Under the pieces are notes generated by a model that did not search any database, was not told the origin of the DNA, and worked only from the letters and a program-made list of their open reading frames with translations. 64,000 bases of DNA, from assembly GCA_937989585.1 (NCBI GenBank), contig CALKRW010000054.1:1-64000 (forward strand), in the 5' to 3' direction. Positions 36,770 to 44,832 of the stretch are shown here, in pieces; the stretch's first letter is position 1, and every line of letters begins with the position of its first letter. Both the position numbers and the translations under genes were made by a program. This stretch comes from an uncultured Porphyromonadaceae bacterium (GTDB lineage: Bacteria > Bacteroidota > Bacteroidia > Bacteroidales > Muribaculaceae).

Positions 36770-37975
36770 TCACTTCTTGAACTTCTTTGCTATGTTCTTG
36801 GGCACTGCGTCCTTGTGTACGAGAATGCCCATGGTCTTGGCAAGGAAGAACGGTTCTGAAACATAGATGTAGCCATCATAAACCTGGTTGACATCCCATG
36901 AGTTCTTGACCTTGTAGTAACGGTTACCCTCCTTGTCCTCGGCTATGCCGACAATCTCCATGCCATGGTCATCGGTTGTCTCCTGCGAGTCGAACATCTC
37001 CTGGCGGGATTCCTGGGTAACAGTTATTTCATCGACGGGACCGGTGAACTTGAACTTCTCGGCGGCACGGTCCTTATCCGAGAGTTTCACCCAGCGTGAG
37101 AGTTCGGTACCTTCCATGTCGCGCTCGTCCTTGCCTTTAGGCATAAGAGCGACACCTTCGTTCCACTTGAAGCCGCCTTCGCTGACATCAGCAGCCCAGG
37201 CAACGGGATAACCGTTCTTGATGGCATTGTCGACAACCGCCTTGAGTTCATCGAGAGGAAGATTCATATATCTTCCGTCCAGCCAGTTGTCGGGAACCTC
37301 GAGCACAAATTCCTCATAGAAAGGATGGTGAGTGAATGAACTCAGCGTAACATAGTCGGCAGGCTTGTAGGGCAGAGATTCCGCATAGGATTTGGGAGTA
37401 TAGGTCTTGCCGTTGTAGGTAAATGTCTCTGGAAGTGCTCCGAGATAAGCGTCAAGTACGCCGGCGATTGCCTTCCGCCATGCTGTGGATATCTTCTTGT
37501 TGGGTTTCTTGACGACGACTTCAAGCATGCCCTTGAGCATTCCGTCGAGTTCTCCGTGATTATGCTTGTCCTCGCCGTAGTTCAGTCCTGAATATACCGA
37601 CTCGGGGACAGCGCCATATTTGTCAAATACATAGTTTACATCAATCAGCGAACCGCCGGGAGCGAAATTTGTCTGACCGTAGTAGCGCACGTATTTGTCG
37701 GCCTTGTCCTGGTATGTGTGGTATACGGTGAACATCTCGCTGAGATCAAGCGAGTCGCCGCCCTGACGCATAATTTCGTCCTCGACGAATGAAGTGCCGG
37801 AGAAGCACCAGCATGTTCCGGACTTGTTCTGGTCCTTGACGGATGTGGTCTTTACCAAATATTTATCCTTGAACTGGAAGCCGTTTACCGAATCGGTAGC
37901 AGTAGAATCGGCGGCCATGCCCCACCCTGCGGCAGTCGCCGCAAGTGCGAGAGATGCAACAATGATTTTTTTCAT
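36770..37975 (-). CDS. exported C1-family cysteine peptidase, PepC/BlmH-like
   Basis: A protein of 401 residues. A signal peptide (MKKIIVASLALAATAAGWGMA) is followed by a papain-fold enzyme of the bleomycin-hydrolase type: oxyanion Gln and catalytic Cys in DQNKSGTCWCFSG (Gln49, Cys55), His in DDHGMEIVG and Asn in VKNSWD. This group are aminopeptidases, normally cytoplasmic; here a signal peptide indicates the periplasm or outside. Bacteroidales often carry several. It stands alone with its own terminator. Confidence 0.93.
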   Translation of the reverse strand: MKKIIVASLALAATAAGWGMAADSTATDSVNGFQFKDKYLVKTTSVKDQNKSGTCWCFSGTSFVEDEIMRQGGDSLDLSEMFTVYHTYQDKADKYVRYYGQTNFAPGGSLIDVNYVFDKYGAVPESVYSGLNYGEDKHNHGELDGMLKGMLEVVVKKPNKKISTAWRKAIAGVLDAYLGALPETFTYNGKTYTPKSYAESLPYKPADYVTLSSFTHHPFYEEFVLEVPDNWLDGRYMNLPLDELKAVVDNAIKNGYPVAWAADVSEGGFKWNEGVALMPKGKDERDMEGTELSRWVKLSDKDRAAEKFKFTGPVDEITVTQESRQEMFDSQETTDDHGMEIVGIAEDKEGNRYYKVKNSWDVNQVYDGYIYVSEPFFLAKTMGILVHKDAVPKNIAKKFKK

Positions 37976-38046
37976 TTCTTTTTGATTGAAGGTTGAATAT
38001 TTTCAAGGCCAAAGTTAAGCATTTTTATCAAATTCCACAACAAAGT

Positions 38047-38086
38047 TTGCGCGGCTCCCGGACTTATCGTCCAAAGAGTCGCGCAA
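38047..38086 (-). terminator. hairpin after the OmpA-like lipoprotein gene
   Basis: TTGCGCG (38047-38053) pairs with CGCGCAA (38080-38086), extended by imperfect GACTC/GAGCC pairing. The T-tract on the minus strand is weak. Confidence 0.5.
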
Positions 38087-38123
38087 CTATGTTTTCTATA
38101 ATTCAATGTTATACTGCCAATCG

Positions 38124-38984
38124 TCAGTCGTCTGTATCAGGAGCATGGTCAATCAGATCCAGGAACTGGTCAAGTTTTGGTGTGATTATAATCTCGGTTC
38201 TGCGGTTCAACTGACGGCCCTGCGCGGTGGCGTTGGTCGAGATTGGATTGTATTCTCCACGACCGCCTGCAGTCAGGCGCGAGGGATTTACGTCAAATCT
38301 GGTCTGAAGCACCTGAACGACAGATGATGCACGAAGTGCGGAGAGGTCCCAGTTATTACGGATGTTGGGGCGGTTTATGGGCACATTGTCGGTGTTGCCT
38401 TCGACCAGCACGTCATATTCGTTATAATCCTTGATGATCTTCGCTATCTTGCCAAGTATGTCCATCGCCCTTGGCGAGATTTCATAACTGCCTGACTTGA
38501 AAAGCATATTGTCAGCCAGAGAAATATAGACCACGCCCTTAAGGACCTTTATGTCAACATCCTTGAGGTCATCTGTAGACAGCGAGCGGGTAAGGTTTGT
38601 AGTGAGTACAAGGTTGAGAGAGTCGCTCTTCGACTTGGCCTCGACAAGTTCCTTGATATATTTGTTCGAGGCATTGATTTCATCCACGAGTTTGGAAATG
38701 TTCACATTGCCCTGCGAATTCTGGTTCATGGACTCACGCAGAGCCTCCTGCACGGCTGCGTAATCTTTGCGCAACTGCTCATTCTGTGCACGGGCATCCC
38801 TGAGCATCTGCTCGATAGACTTGTAGTTGGCGTTTTTCTCGGTCAGAGCAAGTGACTGGTTGCCGTATGTCTGACTCAGTTCATCATATTTCTGCTGGAG
38901 TGCGGTGTATTTCTTCTTCGAGACACAGCCCGTGGCTCCCACCAACAGGGCGAGCACCGCGATTAATAGCAAACGTGTTTTCAT
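38124..38984 (-). CDS. OmpA-family lipoprotein with coiled coil
   Basis: A protein of 286 residues from the ATG at 38984; a TTG two codons earlier is less likely. The lipobox VGATGC gives an acylated Cys at about residue 20. A long coiled coil (about 25-130) leads to a C-terminal OmpA domain that binds peptidoglycan: VEGNTDNVPIN and NWDLSALRASSVVQVL, then GGRGEYNPISTN and NRRTEIIITPK. It links the outer membrane to the cell wall. The gene is between terminators, so it is probably a single-gene unit. Confidence 0.92.
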   Translation of the reverse strand: MKTRLLLIAVLALLVGATGCVSKKKYTALQQKYDELSQTYGNQSLALTEKNANYKSIEQMLRDARAQNEQLRKDYAAVQEALRESMNQNSQGNVNISKLVDEINASNKYIKELVEAKSKSDSLNLVLTTNLTRSLSTDDLKDVDIKVLKGVVYISLADNMLFKSGSYEISPRAMDILGKIAKIIKDYNEYDVLVEGNTDNVPINRPNIRNNWDLSALRASSVVQVLQTRFDVNPSRLTAGGRGEYNPISTNATAQGRQLNRRTEIIITPKLDQFLDLIDHAPDTDD

Positions 38985-39024
38985 AATCAATTGTTTAGAC
39001 GTTAGATATATAAATATAACAACA

Positions 39025-39049
39025 GGGCGCCCTTAATGTTGGAGCGCCC
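39025..39049 (-). terminator. hairpin after trpS
   Basis: GGGCGC (39025-39030) pairs with GCGCCC (39044-39049), 61 bp after the trpS stop. The T-tract is poor. Confidence 0.45.
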
Positions 39050-39109
39050 CGCATTTATTCCTATAATGGATCCTGTTTGCAGGCTTGACAGAATACGTAT
39101 AGCGAAAGG

Positions 39110-40174
39110 TCAGAATTTACGTATACCCATAATCTGCCGTACCTCGGCAAGAGTCTTCGACGCAGACTCACGAGCCTTCTCGGCACCACGTGCAAGCACG
39201 CGACGGAGATATTCGTCATCGGCCATGATGTCATTCACGCGCTCGCGGATAGGAGTTGTAATCTTAAGTATGTCCTCTGCAAGTTGTTTCTTTAGGTCTC
39301 CGTAACGAATCGAGCAGTCGGCATAAGCGTCACGGAACTGCTGGACAATCTCTGGAGTAGAGGTCAGTTCGAGAAGACCTATCAGATTGGCGACAGGCTC
39401 GGACATCGGCGTGTTAGGCTCTGTGGGACCGGCGTCAGTTACGGCACGCATGACTTTCTTACGGAGCACCTTGGGGTCATCGATAAGATAAATGCAGTTG
39501 CCTTCGCTCTTTCCCATCTTGCCGGAACCGTCAAGACCGGGAACCTTCACAGGCTTGCCACCGAAGTCGAAGCCCTCAGGCTCGATGAACTCCTCGACAC
39601 CATAGAACGAGTTGAATCGACGGGCGAAACGGCGGGTCAATTCAAGATGCTGCAACTGGTCCTTGCCGACGGGCACATATTTTGCTTTCTGAATGAGGAT
39701 ATCCACAGCCATAAGGGTAGGATAAGTCAGCAGGCCGGCATTTACGCGCTTGTTGGTGTCACCGCCTACAACCTGATGCTCGAAATCCTCGTCACTCTCG
39801 CCTTCGCCGCCTTTAAGGCCAAGTGCCTTACGGGCCTTGTCCTTGAACGAGGCCGTGCGCATGAGTTCGCCTATGCCCACATGCATGTTCAGCAACAGAT
39901 AGAGTTCCGAAACCTCGGGAACGTCACTCTGTACGAAAATTGCAGCCTTCTCGGGGTCGATGCCTGCGGCAAGATACTCGGCGAGGATTCCTTTGACATT
40001 TGCATGAAGGGCATCGGGGTCAGTATTTGTGGTCAGGGCGTGAAGGTCGGCGATGAAAAACCGGCAGTCGAAGTCGTCCTGCATCTTCACGAATTTGCTC
40101 AGCGCGCCGAAGTAATTGCCCAGATGAAGATTACCGGTGGGCCTGATGCCGCTGAGTACAATATCCTTACTCAT
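39110..40174 (-). CDS. trpS: tryptophanyl-tRNA synthetase
   Basis: A protein of 354 residues. It charges tRNA-Trp in the cytoplasm. Class I signatures are present: TGNLHLGN (HIGH-type) near the N-terminus and GKMGKSEGN, a KMSKS-type loop. MAVDILIQKAKYVPVGKDQLQHLELTR between them is typical of TrpS. The C-terminal ending MGIRKF is intact. The gene follows the tRNA-Pro gene by about 200 bp on the same strand, but a terminator separates them. Confidence 0.96.
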   Translation of the reverse strand: MSKDIVLSGIRPTGNLHLGNYFGALSKFVKMQDDFDCRFFIADLHALTTNTDPDALHANVKGILAEYLAAGIDPEKAAIFVQSDVPEVSELYLLLNMHVGIGELMRTASFKDKARKALGLKGGEGESDEDFEHQVVGGDTNKRVNAGLLTYPTLMAVDILIQKAKYVPVGKDQLQHLELTRRFARRFNSFYGVEEFIEPEGFDFGGKPVKVPGLDGSGKMGKSEGNCIYLIDDPKVLRKKVMRAVTDAGPTEPNTPMSEPVANLIGLLELTSTPEIVQQFRDAYADCSIRYGDLKKQLAEDILKITTPIRERVNDIMADDEYLRRVLARGAEKARESASKTLAEVRQIMGIRKF

Positions 40175-40328
40175 AATCTAAATAGTTATATCAGTTATTA
40201 TAAATGTATAATGTGATTGCGTTAATGTCAGAACAACGCCGGAGCATATATGTTCTCTCCCGCATGCTGAAATCTGCAGATAACAGGGAAAGCATACTCT
40301 GCGCCACATCGAAATATGTCAAATAGAA

Positions 40329-40363
40329 AAATGGGTTTAACCTTTATGAGGTTAAACCCATTT
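40329..40363 (-). terminator. terminator of tRNA-Pro
   Basis: AAATGGGTTTAACCT (40329-40343) pairs perfectly with AGGTTAAACCCATTT (40349-40363) around a 5-nt loop, ending in a T-run on the minus strand. Confidence 0.85.
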
Positions 40364-40375
40364 GCTTTTGATTTG

Positions 40376-40449
40376 TCGGGGTGACTAGACTCGAACTAGC
40401 GACCTCACGCCCCCCAGACGCGTACTCTAACCAACTGAGCTACACCCCG
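40376..40449 (-). tRNA. tRNA-Pro (anticodon GGG)
   Basis: A 74-nt cloverleaf on the minus strand: acceptor CGGGGTG/CACCCCG, a D arm with GTAGCTCAGTTGGTTAGAG, anticodon loop CTGGGGG with GGG at its centre, and T arm TAGTTCGAGTCTA. The discriminator base is A. CCA is not encoded. It has its own consensus promoter and a perfect terminator. Confidence 0.95.
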
Positions 40450-40472
40450 AGATTTGTTTCTCAAAAGCGATG

Positions 40473-40504
40473 CAAAGGTATGCACTTTTTTAATTCCCAC
40501 CAAA
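40473..40504 (-). promoter_or_regulatory. promoter of tRNA-Pro
   Basis: On the minus strand TTTG (40504-40501), 20 bp, then TACCTTTG (40480-40473) fully match the Bacteroidetes consensus. The predicted start is about 20 nt before the mature tRNA. Confidence 0.82.
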
Positions 40505-40901
40505 TTTTTTCGATAAAATTTTTCATGTTTTTTCGACCACAAATCATATCGCCTTAACAATCAATCAAATTAAACACGAATTTTTTTTGTGTTTTTTTCA
40601 TCAACTTTAGTTCGTTTCACAGAAAGAATCAGATCTCATCACAAAGAATCTGAAAAATTTTCAAAAACTCCACTTATCAAAACACCCTTTAATGTTTCCC
40701 ATGACAACATTCATGCCCGGAGAATTCTCCCTTTCAGCCAAATTTTGCGAAAAAATTCGCGATTCTTGCATTTTTATAAAATAATACCTATTTTTGCGTC
40801 GTAGAAGCCGGGGCTTTACCCCAATTTCTCTCATAACTAATCCGGGATGTTTGCAATATGACATTCCCATATCATTTAACTTATACTGATATTAAAACAT
40901 T
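40505..40901 (+). promoter_or_regulatory. AT-rich intergenic with ilvE promoter
   Basis: Only a promoter is seen: TTG (40766-40768), 20 bp, TATTTTTG (40789-40796). The ilvE leader would be about 100 nt and shows no branched-chain leader peptide I can defend. A 71-codon frame at 40589-40804 has no protein-like features. Confidence 0.55.
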
Positions 40902-41930
40902 ATGAGTACTGAAACTAACCTGAACTGGTCTGAACTGCCTTTCGGCTATGTTCCCACCGACTACAACGTCCGCTGCACCTATAAGGATGGCAAATGGGGC
41001 GAAATCGAAGTTTCGGAATCCGATTCAATCAACATACACATGGCCGCGACCTGCCTTCACTATGGACAGGAAATCTTCGAAGGCCTCAAGGCCTTCCGCG
41101 GCAAGGATGGCAAAATCCGCATTTTCCGCCTCGAAGAGAACGCCCGCCGCATTCAGGAATCCGCCAAAGGCCTTGTAATGGCACCTATACCCGAGGACAT
41201 TTTCAAGGAAATGTGCATAAAGGCCGTTAAACTCAACGAGCGTTTCGTACCCCCCTACGGATCTGGCGCCTCCCTCTATATTCGTCCTCTGGAAATAGGC
41301 ATGTCGCCCAAAGTCGGTGTCAGCCCCGCCGCCGAATACCTCTTTATTATCTTTGTCTCGCCCGTCGGTCCGTACTTCAAGACCGGCTTCAACGTCACCA
41401 AGATCTGCATGACCCGCGAATACGACCGCGTCGCTCCCAAAGGCACAGGCCGCTTCAAGACCGGCGGCAACTACGCCGCATCACTCAAGGCCAGCGTCAT
41501 GGGCAAGGAGAAAGGATACTCAGCCGTACTCTTCCTCGACCCCAAGGAGAAGAAATACCTCGACGAATGCGGCCCCGCCAACTTCTTCGCCATCAAGGGC
41601 GACAAATACATCACGCCCGCTTCCGAGTCCATTCTCCCCTCGATAACCAATATGTCGCTCAAGCAACTCGCCAAAGACCTTGGCCTGACTGTCGAGGCAC
41701 GCCATATCCCGGTTGAGGAACTTGAGGAAGTCGACGAGGCCGCAGCATGCGGTACAGCCGCCGTAGCATCGCCCATCGGCGAGATTGACGATCTCGACAC
41801 AGAAAAGAAATACATTATCGCAAAAGACGGCAAGCCCGGTCCCTGGACAACAAAACTCTACAACGCCCTGCGTGCCATCCAACTCGGCGAAGCCCCCGAT
41901 ACCCACAACTGGAATACCATCGTAGAGTGA
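40902..41930 (+). CDS. ilvE: branched-chain amino acid aminotransferase
   Basis: A protein of 342 residues, a PLP fold-type IV enzyme of the class that includes long bacterial/eukaryotic BCATs. It makes Leu, Ile and Val from their 2-oxo acids using glutamate. The PLP Lys lies in GRFKTGGNYAASL; YGQEIFEGLKAFRG and SGASLYIRPLEIG line the active site, and EVDEAAACGTAAVASPIGEI is the phosphate-binding region. The HD-domain gene overlaps its stop by 4 bp, so the two are co-translated. Confidence 0.95.
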   Translation: MSTETNLNWSELPFGYVPTDYNVRCTYKDGKWGEIEVSESDSINIHMAATCLHYGQEIFEGLKAFRGKDGKIRIFRLEENARRIQESAKGLVMAPIPEDIFKEMCIKAVKLNERFVPPYGSGASLYIRPLEIGMSPKVGVSPAAEYLFIIFVSPVGPYFKTGFNVTKICMTREYDRVAPKGTGRFKTGGNYAASLKASVMGKEKGYSAVLFLDPKEKKYLDECGPANFFAIKGDKYITPASESILPSITNMSLKQLAKDLGLTVEARHIPVEELEEVDEAAACGTAAVASPIGEIDDLDTEKKYIIAKDGKPGPWTTKLYNALRAIQLGEAPDTHNWNTIVE

Positions 41931-42529
41931 AAACCGAAACGAACGACAAGAATCCGGAAGGACACGACACCCGTGCCCCCGGCGAAACCGACTTCGACTG
42001 GCAGGCAGTCATCGACAAATATTATCCCAAGGGAACTCTCCGTCGCAGTATTCTACTCAAGCATTCTCGTCAGGTCGCAGACCTGGCTATCGAGATAAGC
42101 CACAGACATGGTCTCGACCTCGATGATAAAAGCATCGAGGCCGGGGCCATGCTTCATGATATCGGAATATTCCTGACCGATGCCCCTGGCATCGACTGCC
42201 ATGGCACCGAGCCATATTTGCGCCACGGCGTTCTCGGAGCCGAACTTCTTGCCGGCGAAGGCGCGCCCGATTATCTTGTCGAGATTGCCCGGCGTCACAC
42301 AGGGGCCGGAATCACCGCCGAGGACATCAAGGAATTCAACCTTCCCCTCCCCCCCGGCAACTATATGCCGCACACGCTGCTTGAGAAACTCATTTGCTAC
42401 GCAGACAAGTTCTATTCCAAGAGTGGCGAGATGCGACTCAAGCCATTAGAACGCGTCAGAGCATCCATGCAGCGTTTTTCACCCCGCGTAGCCGAACGTT
42501 TCGAGAAACTGCACGAACAGTTCGTCTGA
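41927..42529 (+). CDS. HD-domain hydrolase
   Basis: A protein of 200 residues starting with GTG at 41927, whose GTGA overlaps the ilvE stop. The HD motif residues are HSRQVADLA, AMLHDIGIF (the HD pair) and a later His in EIARRHTG. It resembles uncharacterised bacterial HD phosphohydrolases (TIGR00295-like). The metal-binding core suggests hydrolysis of a nucleotide or phosphoester, but the substrate is unknown. Coupling to ilvE is conserved in some Bacteroidales from memory; this is not checked. A terminator follows. Confidence 0.85.
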   Translation: MKTETNDKNPEGHDTRAPGETDFDWQAVIDKYYPKGTLRRSILLKHSRQVADLAIEISHRHGLDLDDKSIEAGAMLHDIGIFLTDAPGIDCHGTEPYLRHGVLGAELLAGEGAPDYLVEIARRHTGAGITAEDIKEFNLPLPPGNYMPHTLLEKLICYADKFYSKSGEMRLKPLERVRASMQRFSPRVAERFEKLHEQFV

Positions 42530-42592
42530 CACAAACGGCGTCTCCGCCCATTTGCATCTAAACGACTACTGCAAATACCACAGCCATAAATG

Positions 42593-42622
42593 CCCCGAGT
42601 TTTCCGACCCGGGGTGTTTTTT
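42593..42622 (+). terminator. terminator after the HD gene
   Basis: CCCCG (42593-42597) pairs with CGGGG (42610-42614), followed by TGTTTTTT. Confidence 0.75.
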
Positions 42623-42672
42623 CATACGGATTTCTTCGCGCGCGCGTACACGCGTACAATATTAATATATTA

Positions 42673-42704
42673 TTTGGCGGTTTGACCAAAAATCATTACC
42701 TTTG
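42673..42704 (+). promoter_or_regulatory. promoter of gyrB
   Basis: TTTG (42673-42676), 20 bp, TACCTTTG (42697-42704). The leader to the gyrB ATG at 42796 is about 85 nt. Confidence 0.82.
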
Positions 42705-42795
42705 CACAAGGATTTCGGCCCACGGCCATCCTTTCCGATTGCGTTTTCTCGCAACGGATTATTTCTTACAAGGTCTACAATTTCCACACATCAAT

Positions 42796-44730
42796 ATGTC
42801 TGAAAACAAGCAAGAAGAATATAGCGCAAGTAATATTCAGGTCCTCGAGGGTCTCGAGGCTGTACGCAAACGCCCCGCGATGTACATCGGCGACATCTCC
42901 GCAAAGGGTCTCCACCATCTCGTTTACGAGGTCGTCGACAACTCCATCGACGAGGCCCTCGCCGGCTATGCCACCCATATAGAGGTATCCATCAATCCCG
43001 ACAATTCGATAACCGTTGTCGACAATGGCCGAGGCATTCCCGTGGATATGCACGAGAAAGAGCACAAGTCCGCACTCGAAGTTGTCCTTACCGTCCTCCA
43101 TGCCGGCGGCAAGTTCGACAAAGGCACCTACAAGGTTTCCGGAGGCCTGCACGGCGTAGGCGTCTCCTGCGTCAACGCCCTCTCTTCCTATCTTCGCGCC
43201 GAAGTCCGTCGCGACGGAAAGATTCACATGCAGGAATATGCCTTCGGCAAACCTACCTGTGACCTTCAGGTAATAGGCGACACGGACACGACAGGCACCA
43301 CTGTCACATTCAAGCCCGACGACACCATCTTCACCGTAACCGAATACGACTACAAGACCCTCGCCAACCGTCTGCGTGACCTTGCTTTCCTCAACGCCGG
43401 CATCACCCTCTCGCTCACCGACCTCCGTGATCTCGACGCCGACGGCAAACCTCACTCCGAGACTTTCTATTCCGCAAAGGGCCTCAGCGAGTTCGTCCAA
43501 TATATTGACTCCAACAAGGAATCCCTCATAAACGGCGTTATCGACCTCAATACCGAACGCGGCGGTGTCCCCATCGAGGTGGCCATGACCTACAACACCA
43601 CCTTCAACGAGAACATATACTCATTCGTCAACAACATCAACACAATCGAGGGCGGCACGCACCTCACCGGTTTCCGCCGCGGCCTAACCTCCACTCTCAA
43701 GAAATATGCCGAAGATAACGGCCTGCTGAAAAACGCCAAGGTCGAGATAACAGGCGATGACTTCCGCGAAGGCCTTACCGCGGTCATATCCGTAAAGGTC
43801 ATGGAACCTCAGTTCGAAGGCCAGACCAAGACCAAACTCGGCAACTCCGAGGTCATGGGAGCCGTATCCCAGGCTGTCAGCGAGACACTCACACACTACC
43901 TTGAGGAACATCCACGCGAGGCCAAGACCATTGTCTCAAAGGTCATCCTTGCCGCTCAGGCACGCCAGGCCGCATACAAGGCCCGCCAGAATGTCCAGCG
44001 CAAGTCCCCGCTCTCCGGAGGCGGCCTCCCCGGCAAACTCTCCGACTGCTCGTCACGCACTGCCGAGGATTGCGAGATCTTCATTGTCGAGGGTGACTCC
44101 GCAGGCGGAACCGCACTCGATGCCCGCGACCGCAAGTATCAGGCCATCCTCCCCCTCCGCGGCAAAATCCTGAACGTCGAGAAAGCCATGGAGCACAAGG
44201 TCTTCGACAACGAGGAAATCACAAACCTCTTCAAGGCCCTCCGCGTTACCATCGGCACCGAGGAAGACCCCAAGGAAGCAAATGTGCAGAAACTCGCATA
44301 TCACAAGATAATCATCATGACCGATGCCGACGTCGACGGCGCCCACATCGCCACTCTGCTCATGACATTCTTCTTCCGCCGCATGCGCCCCGTCATCGAG
44401 AACGGCTACCTGTACCTCGCGACCCCACCGCTGTACAAATGCAAGATGGGCAAATACGAGGAATATTGCTGGGATGACGTCCAACTCCAGCGCTTCGTCA
44501 CCGAACATGGCGAAAAGACGACCGTACAGCGTTACAAAGGCCTTGGCGAGATGTCCGCCAAGGAACTGCGCGAGACAACAATGGCCCCGGGCCACCGCAT
44601 GCTCAAGCAGGTCAACATCTCCGACGCCGCCGAGGCCGACCGCATCTTCTCCATGCTCATGGGCGAGGACGTAGGCCCGCGCCGCGACTTCATCGAAGCC
44701 AACGCAAACTACGCCAACATCGACGCCTGA
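42796..44730 (+). CDS. gyrB: DNA gyrase subunit B
   Basis: A protein of 644 residues from the ATG at 42796 (MSENKQEEYSASNIQVLEGL); an upstream in-frame start at 42682 lies in the promoter. The GHKL ATPase (RPAMYIGD, VVDNSIDEALAG, DNGRGIPVDMH), the transducer domain, and the TOPRIM domain (EGDSAGGTALDARD, DADVDGAHI) are complete, with the C-terminal GPRRDFIEANA. It supplies the ATPase for negative supercoiling with GyrA, which is not in the window. Its own promoter and a following hairpin make it a single-gene unit. Confidence 0.97.
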   Translation: MSENKQEEYSASNIQVLEGLEAVRKRPAMYIGDISAKGLHHLVYEVVDNSIDEALAGYATHIEVSINPDNSITVVDNGRGIPVDMHEKEHKSALEVVLTVLHAGGKFDKGTYKVSGGLHGVGVSCVNALSSYLRAEVRRDGKIHMQEYAFGKPTCDLQVIGDTDTTGTTVTFKPDDTIFTVTEYDYKTLANRLRDLAFLNAGITLSLTDLRDLDADGKPHSETFYSAKGLSEFVQYIDSNKESLINGVIDLNTERGGVPIEVAMTYNTTFNENIYSFVNNINTIEGGTHLTGFRRGLTSTLKKYAEDNGLLKNAKVEITGDDFREGLTAVISVKVMEPQFEGQTKTKLGNSEVMGAVSQAVSETLTHYLEEHPREAKTIVSKVILAAQARQAAYKARQNVQRKSPLSGGGLPGKLSDCSSRTAEDCEIFIVEGDSAGGTALDARDRKYQAILPLRGKILNVEKAMEHKVFDNEEITNLFKALRVTIGTEEDPKEANVQKLAYHKIIIMTDADVDGAHIATLLMTFFFRRMRPVIENGYLYLATPPLYKCKMGKYEEYCWDDVQLQRFVTEHGEKTTVQRYKGLGEMSAKELRETTMAPGHRMLKQVNISDAAEADRIFSMLMGEDVGPRRDFIEANANYANIDA

Positions 44731-44738
44731 CTTATTTA

Positions 44739-44764
44739 AGCGGCGGCCCCATTCGGCCGCCGCT
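44739..44764 (+). terminator. hairpin after gyrB
   Basis: AGCGGCGGCC (44739-44748) pairs with GGCCGCCGCT (44755-44764) around 6 nt, followed by AACTTTTAT; a weak T-tract but strong stem. Confidence 0.7.
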
Positions 44765-44832
44765 AACTTTTATGCACGCAAACTTGTTAATCTCATAGCA
44801 AGTTACAGCAAACTGTTAAAACGACAACATTT